From: Carallia brachiata
Lineage: Eukaryota; Streptophyta; Magnoliopsida; Malpighiales; Rhizophoraceae
DNA length: 64,000 bases
Direction of reading: 5' to 3'
Assembly (NCBI GenBank): GCA_021464245.1
Contig: JADCRB010000114.1
Location: forward strand, 3,100,001 to 3,164,000
The translations under genes and the position numbers were made by a program. Below are positions 11,825 to 22,910 of the stretch, in pieces. The number at the start of each line of letters is the position of its first letter. The stretch's first letter is position 1. The notes under the pieces are model-generated. The model made no database searches. It worked only from the letters and a program-made list of their open reading frames with translations, and was not told where the DNA came from.

Positions 11825-14800
11825 TCAGTTCTCGCCAGAAACAAGGGCAGGAATCATATTTAGCGCCTTCATCACAAAAGCATGCTCGAACGCATCCTCT
11901 TGAAGCTTCTCAAACCTGCAACCCAGGAAGCAAAGAACTATCTCATGGCCACCGAACTAGAATTGCCAAAATGATTATGCACTTTTTTGGATGTTCAAGG
12001 ATCAACAAACTACATTGTTGATCCAGTACATAAGTTGGATTACTTGAGCATCATCTTCCACCATCCAGGATGTAGAGTTACCGCAAGGACACCATTGCAC
12101 ACGTGAAAACAACATATTATAGAAGCCCGCGGTAAATTTCCCAAAACATGCATGCAAATTGGACACAATTTAACGTGTCTGGAAGCTTTATCAGAATGTT
12201 TGACAACATATGTGCTTTTATTTTTTTACAGACAAAAATGGCAACTGCATCTCAAGAGTACATTTGAAAATAGACACAACAGAGAAGTAGTCAGCCTGCA
12301 CCTAAACCATTTGATACTCCAAACCAAAAGTGAGGGAAAACAATAAATGACAGGACACAGATTCCAAATTATATTTTCCAATACTCTAGCTTTCACGGAT
12401 CCACCAAAAAACAGTATCAATGAAAAGGCGAAATCAAACTGCAGATTTAGGTAGCAAGTTATATGCCAGCACCTAACAGGTGGATTGTATTTACTGGTTC
12501 AATAAGCCATTTATGTTAGGTCTTCGAATGAATCATTAAGATTCCATAATATCCCGGCTAAATCTTTTCGGTATCCAATAAAACCAAATTTCTTCGAAGG
12601 TGGAGGGCCTATTTTAGTTTCAATTACAGAAATGAACTGCCTCAGACTGAGAAAAAACAAAGATGAAAATGTTACCTTCCTGACTTTGAAAAATGCCCAG
12701 CACCGAGTTCACATTTGAACAGCAACACATTATCATCAGTTTTCATATCCCTCAGTTTTGCCACAAACTTTGCAGGTTCCGAGTACAAAACACGTGGATC
12801 TGTTGGAACAGTCCATCATAAGACTAACTAAATGGAAAGAGAAGAAATGCAAGGACAAATATGAAAGAGATCACGACTCACATCTCTGTTCATATGCAGA
12901 TCATATTCTAATCAAATGAGTGCAGCTATAACATCTTGATAATAAACCAAGAACCCAAAAAAACAAACCGTGCAAGGTAAAATTGACTACAAAGTGGTAC
13001 AATCTAATTTAAGTTTATCTTGACAGCTATTTGATATTTGAAATATAAAACGATGATGACTAAAATGACAAAAAATATGGTCTGAAGAGAATTAAAAAAC
13101 TGATGATTAAGCTCGGTAGAAAAGCAATGTTTTTTTTGCCAACCTCTCATTGATGAATCTAGGGGAGAAAGCATACATATTAATACCAACAATCTCAAGT
13201 TGAAAGCTTACCGTTCAATCCAGCTGTGACCAGAATGTCAGGGTATTTTTGAGCCTTAACCTGCAAAATGCAAGGTTGTGGATCATATCACATTCCTATG
13301 TAGAATATAATCACAAAACAATAATTGTAAGCTACTGCAATATAGTGTTGGAAAAGAATTATGATGCTTTTCTAGTTTAATGGATAGCAACTTAGTGGCA
13401 TATTGCCTAATCCAACAATGCCATAATGCACAGACAGGAGGCTTACATTATCAACAGGGGAATATGACTTCATGTAGAAGTAAAATTCTTCCTTTCGTGG
13501 GTCACCCCATTCCTGCAGTGAAAAAAGGTGATCAGCTAGACAACTATATGTCAGCACTACCACCCAATAAAATCAGGAAACCAGAGTCCAGAATGCAGCA
13601 AATAAGCAACATTTCTGCATACAACTATATGCCAAGATTAAACAACTGTTGTCCAATATATCATTGCACATGCCTCTAAGATCATAAATGGGGAATGTAA
13701 CAACATTCTGTCATTTCCAACATTGTGTTTTATGCCCATTAATTTGTAGACAGTAGGACCTGCACTACTCTAGGACCCACGCTACCTGAATCATCAAATC
13801 TGGTTGGGATGGCAGACTGTTTAGATATTTTGGAATCATTAGAAGTAAAAAGTACCTCCCACTCTGAAGTTGTCAGTGGAATGGTTGGATCCAGCATTGT
13901 GGTCACAACATCCACAAAAGGCACGCCGGCCACAGCAGCCTTAAACAAGTCAGGCCTCATGTTAAGAACAGAACCAATAAGCAATCCCCCTGCACTTCTT
14001 CCTTCAATACACAAATTTTCTTTGAACAGTACTTTTGTTCTACTAGATACTCTGCACAAGCAATAAAATCTGTGAAAGTATTTTTTTTCTTCAACAACTT
14101 CCCATTTTCATACCACTGCCTTCCCATTTCACCACCTCCACGAATGTGAGCTATTGCATATATAAAACCACGATCAAGCAAAGACAGTCTTGATGCATTG
14201 AATCCAGGGTCTATGGAAATCTATTCACAGCAAAACATCCCATAATGTTGAGCTCATTGAAAGAGAATTAGAAGATACCAAAGCAAGAAATGGGAAAAAC
14301 CCATTATCTTACAAGAGTAAGAAGAAATGCATTCACAGAAATATGCGTGTGTTCTTCAAATCTATCCACTCATTTATGTAAACAAAAAATCTCAAACTTT
14401 GTGAAACAGCAAGTCATTATGATGATATAAAAATCTAGGAATACTACCATCAGAGCAAAATATTCGACTTAACAATAATAGAGAAACAAAAGAAAAGAAC
14501 TTCCCTAGAACAAGAACCAAAAAGGCGACATAATTACAGACTGCAGGTGACACCAATTAATTGATAGCAGAATAAGGCATTAATGCATTATCAGCACAGC
14601 AATCAAAGAGGAAAAACAATTTTTTTTTCTCTAAAAAAGAAGTATGTTGCGGCATCACTATTATTGCTGCTGTGTCGCTTTCCAAAATGATAAAAAAAAA
14701 GCATGCAGATCTGCGACAGATCGATTAGAAGCAAACAGTTTGTATCATCAATTGTCATATTACCTCATATGAACCATAGCCATAAAGCCATAACGGGTCA

Positions 14801-17800
14801 GACCCATCCAGTTTCACAAGATTCTTCTTATAAACAATTGATAAAGGAATTTTAGTGCCATCCGAAGCAGTTGCCCATTTCCTTTCAGCAATGTAGTTAG
14901 ATGAATCAAAACCTCCCAAGACCTGCAGAAACAATAAACAAAAGTAGAACATGTAATACCAGATAAAATGTAATTTATGATGTCAAATAAAAATTCATGG
15001 AGTAAAGTGTCACAGATTGCATAAATAAAATGAAAACTGAAATAGAAATTATCTGTTCTACATTTTCTTGGAGTGATGAACATGATTAGTGTAATGCATG
15101 GTTGGAACTACAACAAATTTTTGAATGCTTAGCCAATATGCTGGATTTACTCATTCCAAACATAACTGATGTGGAAAGCATATTTCCACAACATTAGGAC
15201 CAACTCTCATTCAAGCGTAGGCTTTTACAAACCAGAATTCTCTAATACGGTTAGACTCTACAGCATCAAAGGATTAACTTGTATATGCCGCACAAGGAAA
15301 TGAGTTATAATTGAAAGGATCCATTCCAGGAAGAAAAATAAAAGAAATTGATTTTATGACAGCCAGAAGTGCAAGAGAATAAAATGACAACAAAAGATGT
15401 AAAAAGGCTCCATGTAAAAGTTTATATAAGACAACCATAGATAGAATCAATGCATTGCAAAACCAAATTCAATTTTTTTGAGCTTAACAGTATTTACAAT
15501 TTTACTGGTGATAACTTACTGTTTCTATCTTCTTGAGAACAGAAGTGCCTGAGTTCATATCATAATCGTAAACAGATGAAGGCGTCCTCAATGAGCTATA
15601 AGAAAACCTCAAAATGCTGGAAGAAAATTGTGACTCTTCTGGATCAATAGCATATATGGGGTCAATAAAGTCAACCGTTTGACCTCCTCCAAGGCCTGTA
15701 AGTGGCTCATCAACGTCTGGAAGATGATAAGCTGTAATCTTGGAGAGACCATTTTCACGCTCATATACAACTAGGTGATCAGCAAAGAGTTGTATATCCT
15801 GAATTTTGATGCTGCGCAAAGATAAAGGTGACAAGAATTATGAGACCCGTCGACAACTTGAGATTATTCCTCTTTCTATGCTCAAGATGAAATACACAAC
15901 TATCTTAGAAGCAATTTGCAAGTGAGCCACATCACAAGAAATGGCAGCAAACATCAACATTAATAACCTATGTACGCAGCTTTTCACAACTTGGAGTCCA
16001 TACCAACATTTAAGTTCATATTTTAACTGAAGTGACCAGAAAAAGAATAATATATGGGATAATGACAAGAAATCTCAGTTTAAAAAAACAAAGAAGCTGG
16101 AATTGTATAGGAAAGTCAGTCACCTTTCTCTATGAGGAATAAGCAGCTGTAGTTGCAGAAGTGTTATCCACCGGACAAGCTAGTAACTCTGAATTGAATA
16201 ATTCATCAGTCCTCCTCACAATAAAGAAATGATTTCCACGATGACTGACTGATGTGTCAACGCCAACTATACGAGGCGTCAGAACCTAAGCCCATCTTCA
16301 GGGGTGGAAACATCGACATAAAAGACAAACCTCGTTGTTTTGCTTTCGGATGCAACAAACAAAAATTTTTCACTCTCTGATGCTTGAAGATCAAGGGTGA
16401 ACATGTCATCCTTTTCATGGTAAAGAAGAGAGTCGTCTGATTGGTCTGTTCCCAGCTTATGTAACCACACCTGTAATATATTGATTACAGGCAAAAAGGG
16501 ACGGTTCAGCAAGAACAAATTACGTGCAAGAAGTGAAGAGAAAGTGCTTTTCTTGTGAAAGCATAAGTTACCAGCAAAGATGGCAGAGGAGGAATAGTGT
16601 ACATTGGAATAGTACCTTATCAGGTCGAAGTGTCTCGTCCATTGTGATGTAAACCAAAGACTCATTGCCGGCCCACCTAATGTGTGATGTTATACGTGTC
16701 AGAGGCTTCCCAACAGGAGCTTGAGTTTCTGCATCAACGACATAAACAGTATAAATTTCATCTCCCTTGGTGTCTTCCGCATATGCGACCAGCTTATGGT
16801 TTGGACTAACCTGAGGAAAGATTACGAGGGACAAAAAAAAAGCACTCCACATGAACATTTAGCTAGTTTACGACAAAAAACGAGAGAGAGAGATATGAAA
16901 AATGGAATGAATTTGGACCTTGAAAGCACCGATGGTGTAATACTCATGTGACTGAGCAAGGAGGTTCTCGTCCAAGATAACGTGCTCGGGAGGATCATTA
17001 GGACCGGTAGGCATAATATCGTGGACAGAAGGGAGGGAGTCAGGGTCGGAGACGCGGCGGCGGCAATGCTGAACATACTCCTTCCCCTCCAAAGTCTTGG
17101 TATAGTAGTAGAAAGGCCCTTTTCTCAAGGGTGCGGATATATCATCCTCCTTGATTCGGCCCCTCATCTCAGCAAAAAGCTGCTGCTCGAATTGTTTGGT
17201 TCCTAATTTGTTTGTTTTGAAATCCAAATTCTTAGCTTGTGGTTTGATACAAAAGAATTTATGATCCAAATTCAGGGAGGGGGAGAAATGGAATTGAATT
17301 TGAAGTCTGGGTCAGCAAACAAACTATGCCCAAAATCTAAACATTTAAGAATTAAAAAAAAAAAAAAAAACCAGAAGAAGAAGAAGAAGAATGGGGATGG
17401 GGTAATACCAACCAGACATAACGAAATCGGTGTAGGCATTCTCCTGGCGGAGGTAGGGTAGGACTTCGGGATCGGAGCGGGAGTCGTCGCGGAGCCAGTA
17501 ATAGTTGTCGACCCTGACGTCTCCGAACAACTCCATGACATGCTCCACCTTCTTGGCGGCGGGCGGGGAATTCAATTTCGAAGACATGGCAGCAGAAGCA
17601 GCAGCCGCGGCTGATGAAATCCGTACGATCTTAGGAGGAGGAGCAGAAGAGAATGTTAGAATTGATGGCGGAGGAGGGGAACCTTTAATAGGAGAAGGAC
17701 GAAGAAGGAGAGCTAAAAAAGAGGCAATGATTATTCTTCTTCTTTGAATTTGAGACGCTGCTGCTGCAGCCGCACAACGGGGAAAGCCCGATGAAACCAC

Positions 17801-17848
17801 TAGCGGCCGCAAGAAGCAAACGACGCTGGGATAATACCAATTAATCAT
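11825..17848 (-). pseudogene. Oligopeptidase B-like serine protease, copy A, broken
   Basis: This S9A prolyl-oligopeptidase-family gene has 11 exons with GT-AG borders: 17848-17413, 17202-16919, 16810-16616, 16470-16124, 15811-15520, 14922-14764, 14220-13856, 13512-13447, 13260-13212, 12799-12676 and 11915-11825. The intact form would be about 715 aa from the conservative start at 17587 ([13 protein letters not shown]...). A longer N-terminus with an Ala/Ser/Pro-rich, transit-peptide-like stretch is open back to 17848. The product would be an N-terminal beta-propeller followed by an alpha/beta-hydrolase domain that cleaves short peptides. Catalytic sites are visible: Ser in GRSAGG (exon 7), Asp in LNDPRV (exon 9/10 join) and His in GAGHFSKSGR (exon 10). 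At least three single-base indels break it: one base missing at about 16287 (immediate TGA at 16281-16279), one extra at about 16145, and one missing at about 14012-14022 just before the catalytic Ser. It therefore looks like a pseudogene. Confidence 0.93.
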
Positions 17849-17990
17849 TGTTTATTATTAAAGATTATTATATTATATTATTAAGCTTTATTTACTGCAG
17901 GTTGCGTTGCCTTCTTCTTACTGGTCGTACAGAGCGTGCTTGCGAGTGCGTGAATGTGGATTTTATTTTTGGGCGCCATTACACTTCCAG

Positions 17991-18177
17991 AATCGGGCAT
18001 CCTGCCCGAATATTTTTTGTGCAATCAGACAAATATTTTGTGCAACCAGACCAACATTTCGTGCAACAAAAAATATAGAAAAATACAGGTGTTTCTTGTT
18101 GCACAAAATAACAGTCTTGTTGCACAAAACGTTGGTCTTGTTGCACAAAAAAAATTCGGGCAAGATGCCCGATTCGG
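17991..18177. repeat. Hairpin repeat with internal TTGTGCAAC units
   Basis: Two arms of about 80 bp face each other, 17991-18068 and 18098-18177, separated by about 29 bp. Each arm starts with AATCGGGCATC(C/T)TGCCCGAA, which can itself fold into a small hairpin. It continues with two or three copies of TTTTGTGCAAC(A/C)AGAC-like units. The arms match with few differences, so the whole could form a long stem. It lies about 140 bp upstream of the longest start of protease copy A and has no counterpart at copy B. A MITE-like element is the best guess; a target-site duplication is not clear. Confidence 0.7.
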
Positions 18178-18179
18178 GT

Positions 18180-20050
18180 GCCTTACTTTTTTCCTTTATT
18201 TTTTATCAAAAGAAAAGGAAACATTTGCATTAATTACAAAAATTTCGTACATAAGTTAACATAAAAGCGTTAGAACAACCTACATAAAATAAAAATAAAT
18301 GACCGCAAAAGTTTACAACAAACGTGGTCAAAATAACCACATACTAACTGGATTTAAAACTCATTTAGACAAAACCCTTGAATTAGGGTACTTATCGAGC
18401 TAGCCAAATAAAACTGCATACGATAGCAAATATCTCACTTCGTCAGCTTTACAACGGAAATCAACTGGGTACGTTCAGTAACAATTTCCTTTGATTCTAA
18501 CCTATGGAAGACCACTAACTGATCTCAAACTTCTAACCTATAACCTACACAACAGTAATAACATGCCACACCTACATATAGACTATAGCAAAAGCCTCCC
18601 AAACAACCAACACCCAGTACAGTAATAAAATAATAGGGACCAAAAATAATGAAGGAAGCCAGAGTTCCTGATGGGAAAGACAAAACTGGTAATGATAGAG
18701 TCGGAGTCAGAGGCAAGGCGTTAAGATGACTGGTGGCAGCAGCAGAAAAAGCTCTAGTTACATCAGTGGCAGAGTGAGGGACTTCCTCGGAGGGAGCGGT
18801 GAAGCCACCTTATGCAACGGAGGCCACGGTGGAGCTGATGGTCGAGGATGCTACTGACACGGCAAAAAGAACGGTGAACTTGAGAGGAGTTTGAAACTGG
18901 TGTTAGGGAGGTTATGGGTGGTCTCTACAGAGCTAGATCTAACAAAAGAGAAAGAGAAATGAGAGAATGAAGGCTCCGTAGAGGAGAGAGATAGCGACAG
19001 GGAAGGAGGAAGAAAAAGAGACAGGAAGGGAGAGAAGGGTAGAGGAGAAGCAACAGAGGAGCAAGAAGAGACGTTTGTCAGTGCCGGCGATGGTGGCTGG
19101 GCTGACTTTGGCTGTGAGAGAGAGAGAGAGAGAGCAAGAGAATTTTGGTTTTTTTTTAAAAAAAAAAAAGGTTCTCAATATTCTGCGTGAAGGTGGAATG
19201 GTTCTTCCTTCTTTTGTCAATTAAATTTGTGATACTTCTGTTTCTTTCCCTTCAACTCAATCCATTCTAATTACAATCAAATTTTTTTTTTAACAAATTC
19301 CTATCTTTAATCTTTGAACCTTATTAGTTGTCTTTCTGCCAGTAGCTATATTATAATGATATATAGGCTTAATGACAATCATTTTTTACTCCCTTTTTAT
19401 AATTGTTACACGTCATACATACGTGTGGATTCACCACAAAAAGATAAAAATCAAATATATTTCAAATTTATCATTAAAAAAATACTGATATGTTGATTTT
19501 TGATTGATAATTGTAAAAAGAAAAATAAAAATTAACTACAGTAACAAACCCCATAAGGTAACTATATTAAGAAATACTTTTTGGCTGCAAGATTAGTGAG
19601 CTTTTGTAACTGTATGGATGTGGGACCCACAGACGTAGCCAATGAGACAAAAGATAAGTGATTGCATATAAAAAATTGTGTAAAGGTTAAGAATAGAGTT
19701 GTAAAATTGGAAAAAAAGGGAAACCACCATAAAATGAGGGCTCGATAGTTAAGGAGTAAAAAATGTATGGTATAAGTACTCTTAGCCGCCCATTAGCTCA
19801 TTCTGGTCAGTGTGGACCATTGGTGACACGTGGGAGTAGGAAATTTAGTTGGTGTACTCTTCGTTTATTTAGCGGTGTTGGAAGCAGAAACGAGCAAGTT
19901 GTAAACGATTAGTTTAACTAGAAGGAGGATAAGAAGATGAATGGGGTAGAGAGGGAAGAGATAAGAGTTGATCTACCCATGTAATGTTCAAGTGAAGGGT
20001 GACTGTGGGATGAAAGTGAAGTTGTTGACAGATAATGGGTAACCTTGAAG
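18180..20050. other. Intergenic stretch with a possible gene relic
   Basis: Mostly without recognisable content. On the minus strand, about 18900-18525, an open stretch begins TPLKFTVLFAVSVASSTISS, like the end of a signal peptide. It then meets an in-frame TAA at about 18812 and continues with a Ser/Ala/Thr-rich tail that ends hydrophobically. It has no ATG in frame. It could be a relic of a small secreted or arabinogalactan-type protein, but this is a guess. A GA repeat lies at 19112-19133 and poly-T/A runs at 19147-19171. Confidence 0.35.
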
Positions 20051-20055
20051 GTATT

Positions 20056-20426
20056 ACAAATTGGAAAATACTTTTTGGCCAATAAATGAAATTTTTTGCT
20101 TTTTTTGTTGTTATTATTGTAATTTCTACATTGCGTCGTATAAATTTGTTTGGCACATTGTATATATTATTATTATGAATCATATATTTTGAATTAGCCA
20201 TTGTATATTTTGTCAGGGCCATCATATAGTGATAGAAACTTAGTAGCCTCCTAAAATGACAGGCACCTAGTAGTGTCCATGAAATATTGCATGCATTAAG
20301 TATAAATATGTTGGTGCTGATTATTTTGTCGTCATACATTGATAAGTTTCCTTGTAATTTCATCACTTTAGAAATAAGTGGTGATATTGCTGGATAAGAT
20401 GTTTATTCAATTAGTGTAAAATAAAT
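20056..20426. repeat. MULE-like terminal repeat, copy 1
   Basis: This segment recurs as a direct copy at 22180-22490 and, in reverse complement, at 26390-26600 and 27735-27915, with a weaker copy at 27975-28195. Shared words include TGCGTCGTATAAATTTGTTT, TAAAATGACAGGCACCTAGTAGTGTCC and TATAGTGATAGA. Inverted copies around a FAR1-type transposase remnant (22911-25200) suggest the terminal repeats of a Mutator-like element about 6.5 kb long. Confidence 0.65.
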
Positions 20427-22170
20427 GGCATAAAAGTCAAATTTACCCAAAACTTTTGTCGGTTTGTTGATTTTTACCCATAACATTTTTTTGTGTGAAA
20501 ATCGGTCTGCTACGTTATCTCCGTTATAATAATTTTACCCAACCATTATTTTAGCCATTAAGTTGGCTGACGTGGCAATTAACGGAGTGCCACATCAGCC
20601 AACTTCTCTAACACTAGTAGCCACGTTATTAAATAATAATAACGTGGCATAAAGGTCAATTTTACCCAAAATTTATGACAGTTTGTTGATTTTTATCTAT
20701 AACGTTTTTTTTTTTGTGAAAACCAGTACAAAACGTTTTCTCCGTCACACAATTATACTCAATACTCAATTTTTCCATTAATTGTGCTAACACGGCAACT
20801 GACGGCGCACAACGTCAACAAAATTGTGTCCAATCAACTATCACGTCATCTCAAGTTGATGACGTGGCAGCTGCTACGTCATCTCAAGGTGATCAAGCAA
20901 CTTTTTTTATTTTTCAAAAATCTAAAAAGAGATTTTTAAAATATGTTGATATTTAATTAAAAATGAACTCAATTTAATTTTCTTACAAAAAAAATTCAGT
21001 TTGATGAAAAGTTAAAAAAGGAACCCAATCTAAAATTAATTTTACTTAATAAAATCGAAACTCTTCAAATAAAAAACTCTTTTAAAGTTAAGTTTATTTA
21101 TAAAATCAAAATCCTTCAAATCCAAAACCCTTCAAGCAGCAACCATTTTTATTTTAAACTTTTCATTAATCTGAATAATTTTTTTGGTTAGAAAATTAAA
21201 TTAGGTTCATTTTTAATTACATATCAACATATTTTGAAATTCTTTTTTTAGATTTTTGAAAAAAAAAACCACATCATTTTGACGGTGCATCAGGTCAACA
21301 AAGTTGTGCCCAATCAACTGCCACTTCATCTAAAGTTGATGATGTGGTGTGTTTTTTTTTCAAAAATCTAAAAAAAAGAATTTCAAAATATGTTGATATG
21401 AAATTAAAAATGAACCTAATTTAATTTTCTAACAAAAAAAATTATTCAGATTAATGAAAAGTTTAAAATAAAAATGTTGTTGCTTAAAGAGTTTTGGATT
21501 TGAAGGATTTTGATTTTATTAGATAAAATTAACTTTAGAAGAGTTTTCGATTTAAAAGGGTTTCAATTTTATTAAATAAAATTGATTTTACATTGGGTTC
21601 CTTTTTTAGGTTTTCATCAAACTGAATTTTTTTGTTAGAAAATTAAATTGAGTTCATTTTTAATTAAATATCAACATATTTTAAAAATCTCTTTTTAGAT
21701 TTTTGAAAAAATAAAAAAAGTCATTTCATCAACTTGAGATGACGTGACAGTTGATTGAGCACAACTTTACTGACGTGGTGCATCGTCAGGTGCACTGTCA
21801 GTTACCACGTCAGCGTAATTAATGAAAAAATTAATTATTGAGTATAATTGTGTAACGAAAAAAATGTTTTGTACTAGTTTTCACAAGAAAAAAAACGTTA
21901 TGGATAAAAATTAACAAACTGTCGTAGGTTTTGGGTAAAATTGACTTTTATGTCACGTCATCATTATTTGATGACGTGACAGATAGTGGGAGAGAAGTTG
22001 GCTAATGTGACACTCCATTAATTGTCACGTCAGCCAAATTAACTGCTAAAGTAACAATTGGGTAAAATTATTATAACAGAGATAACGTAATAGATCGGTT
22101 TTCACACAAAAAAATGTTACGGGTAAAAATCAACAAACTGACAAAGATTTTGGGTAAATTTGACCTTTAT
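20427..22170. mobile_element. Nested foldback transposon, about 1.74 kb
   Basis: The whole interval is one large inverted repeat centred near 21300. The left end begins GGCATAAAAGTCAAATTTAC. The reverse complement of the right end begins GCATAAAGGTCAAATTTACC. The arms match for hundreds of bases. Each arm contains the terminal motif twice (20427 and 20644 on the left, about 21955 and 22170 on the right). Each half also contains its own smaller inverted repeat: 20905-21000 with 21190-21260, and 21365-21450 with 21620-21715. GACGTGGCA-type words recur at the joints. No protein is encoded. It separates copy 1 and the direct copy of the MULE-like terminal repeat. No clean target-site duplication was found. 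Confidence 0.8.
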
Positions 22171-22179
22171 GCATCATAT

Positions 22180-22490
22180 ATTTTGAATTAGCACGTCGTA
22201 TAAATTTGTTTGGTACGTCGTATATTATTATTATGAATCATATATTTTGAATTAGCCATTGTATATTTCGTTGGGGCCGTGATATAGTGATAGATACTTA
22301 GCAGCCACCTAAAATGACAGCCACCTAGTAGTGTCCATAAAATATTGCATGCATTAGGTATAAGTATGTTAGTGCTGATTATTTTGTCGCTATACATTGA
22401 TAAGTCTCCTTTTAATTTCATCACTTTGGAAGTAAGTGGTGATATTACTGGATAAGATGTTTATTCAATTGGTGTAAAATAAATATTGTT
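22180..22490. repeat. MULE-like terminal repeat, copy 2
   Basis: A direct copy of 20095-20430 with scattered substitutions, ending at the shared words TTCAATTGGTGTAAAATAAAT. The foldback element lies exactly between the two. After 22466, GGATAAGTGTTG-like words repeat several times (to about 22600). Confidence 0.7.
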
Positions 22491-22910
22491 GGATAAGTGT
22501 TAGATTAGTGTGTTGGATAAGTGATGCGAGATAAGAATTGGTGTAAAATAATATTGTCGGATAAGTGTTGTAATAGTTGCACGAGATAAGTGGATGCTCT
22601 AGGAAGAATGAATATATAGTGAGAGAAACCCAGTTGGCCTTTAGTAAAAGAAGTTAGTATTGGACAAAATGGACAACACACGTGCATTTCATGCAAATTT
22701 TCATTTAATCTGACTAATCCATATAGAAGCAAAGCTAAGGTAGACCCTATAGTACACTTCAAAGCTTGACGACATATGTGAGGAATTGTTGTTTTATGTG
22801 TGTCCACATAGTTGGCATCAATTATCATTGACGTGTTATGTATCACCCGTGTCCCGACTTGCTCTGAACAAACCATGTCTTAATTTTGTAGGTGGCTCAA
22901 GTGAAATTGG

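Noticed and set aside
16721..17206. Plus-strand frames repeated exactly at 42777-43262
   Set aside because: They are shadows of protease exons 2 and 3. Their exact repetition reflects the gene conversion tract, not separate genes.
17272..17541. Minus-strand frame with Phe-rich tract between exons 1 and 2 of copy A (same at 43328-43606 in B)
   Set aside because: It reads through intron 1 and its poly-A run in a frame other than that of the protease.
17991..18177. Hairpin considered as a microRNA precursor
   Set aside because: The arms contain internal tandem units and hairpin ends typical of a mobile repeat, and the stem is near-perfect over about 80 bp. No single mature-miRNA duplex stands out.
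18525..19220. Minus-strand frames with Ser- and Leu-rich hydrophobic tracts considered as a secreted-protein gene
   Set aside because: No in-frame ATG, an internal TAA, and low-complexity composition. Kept only as a possible relic.
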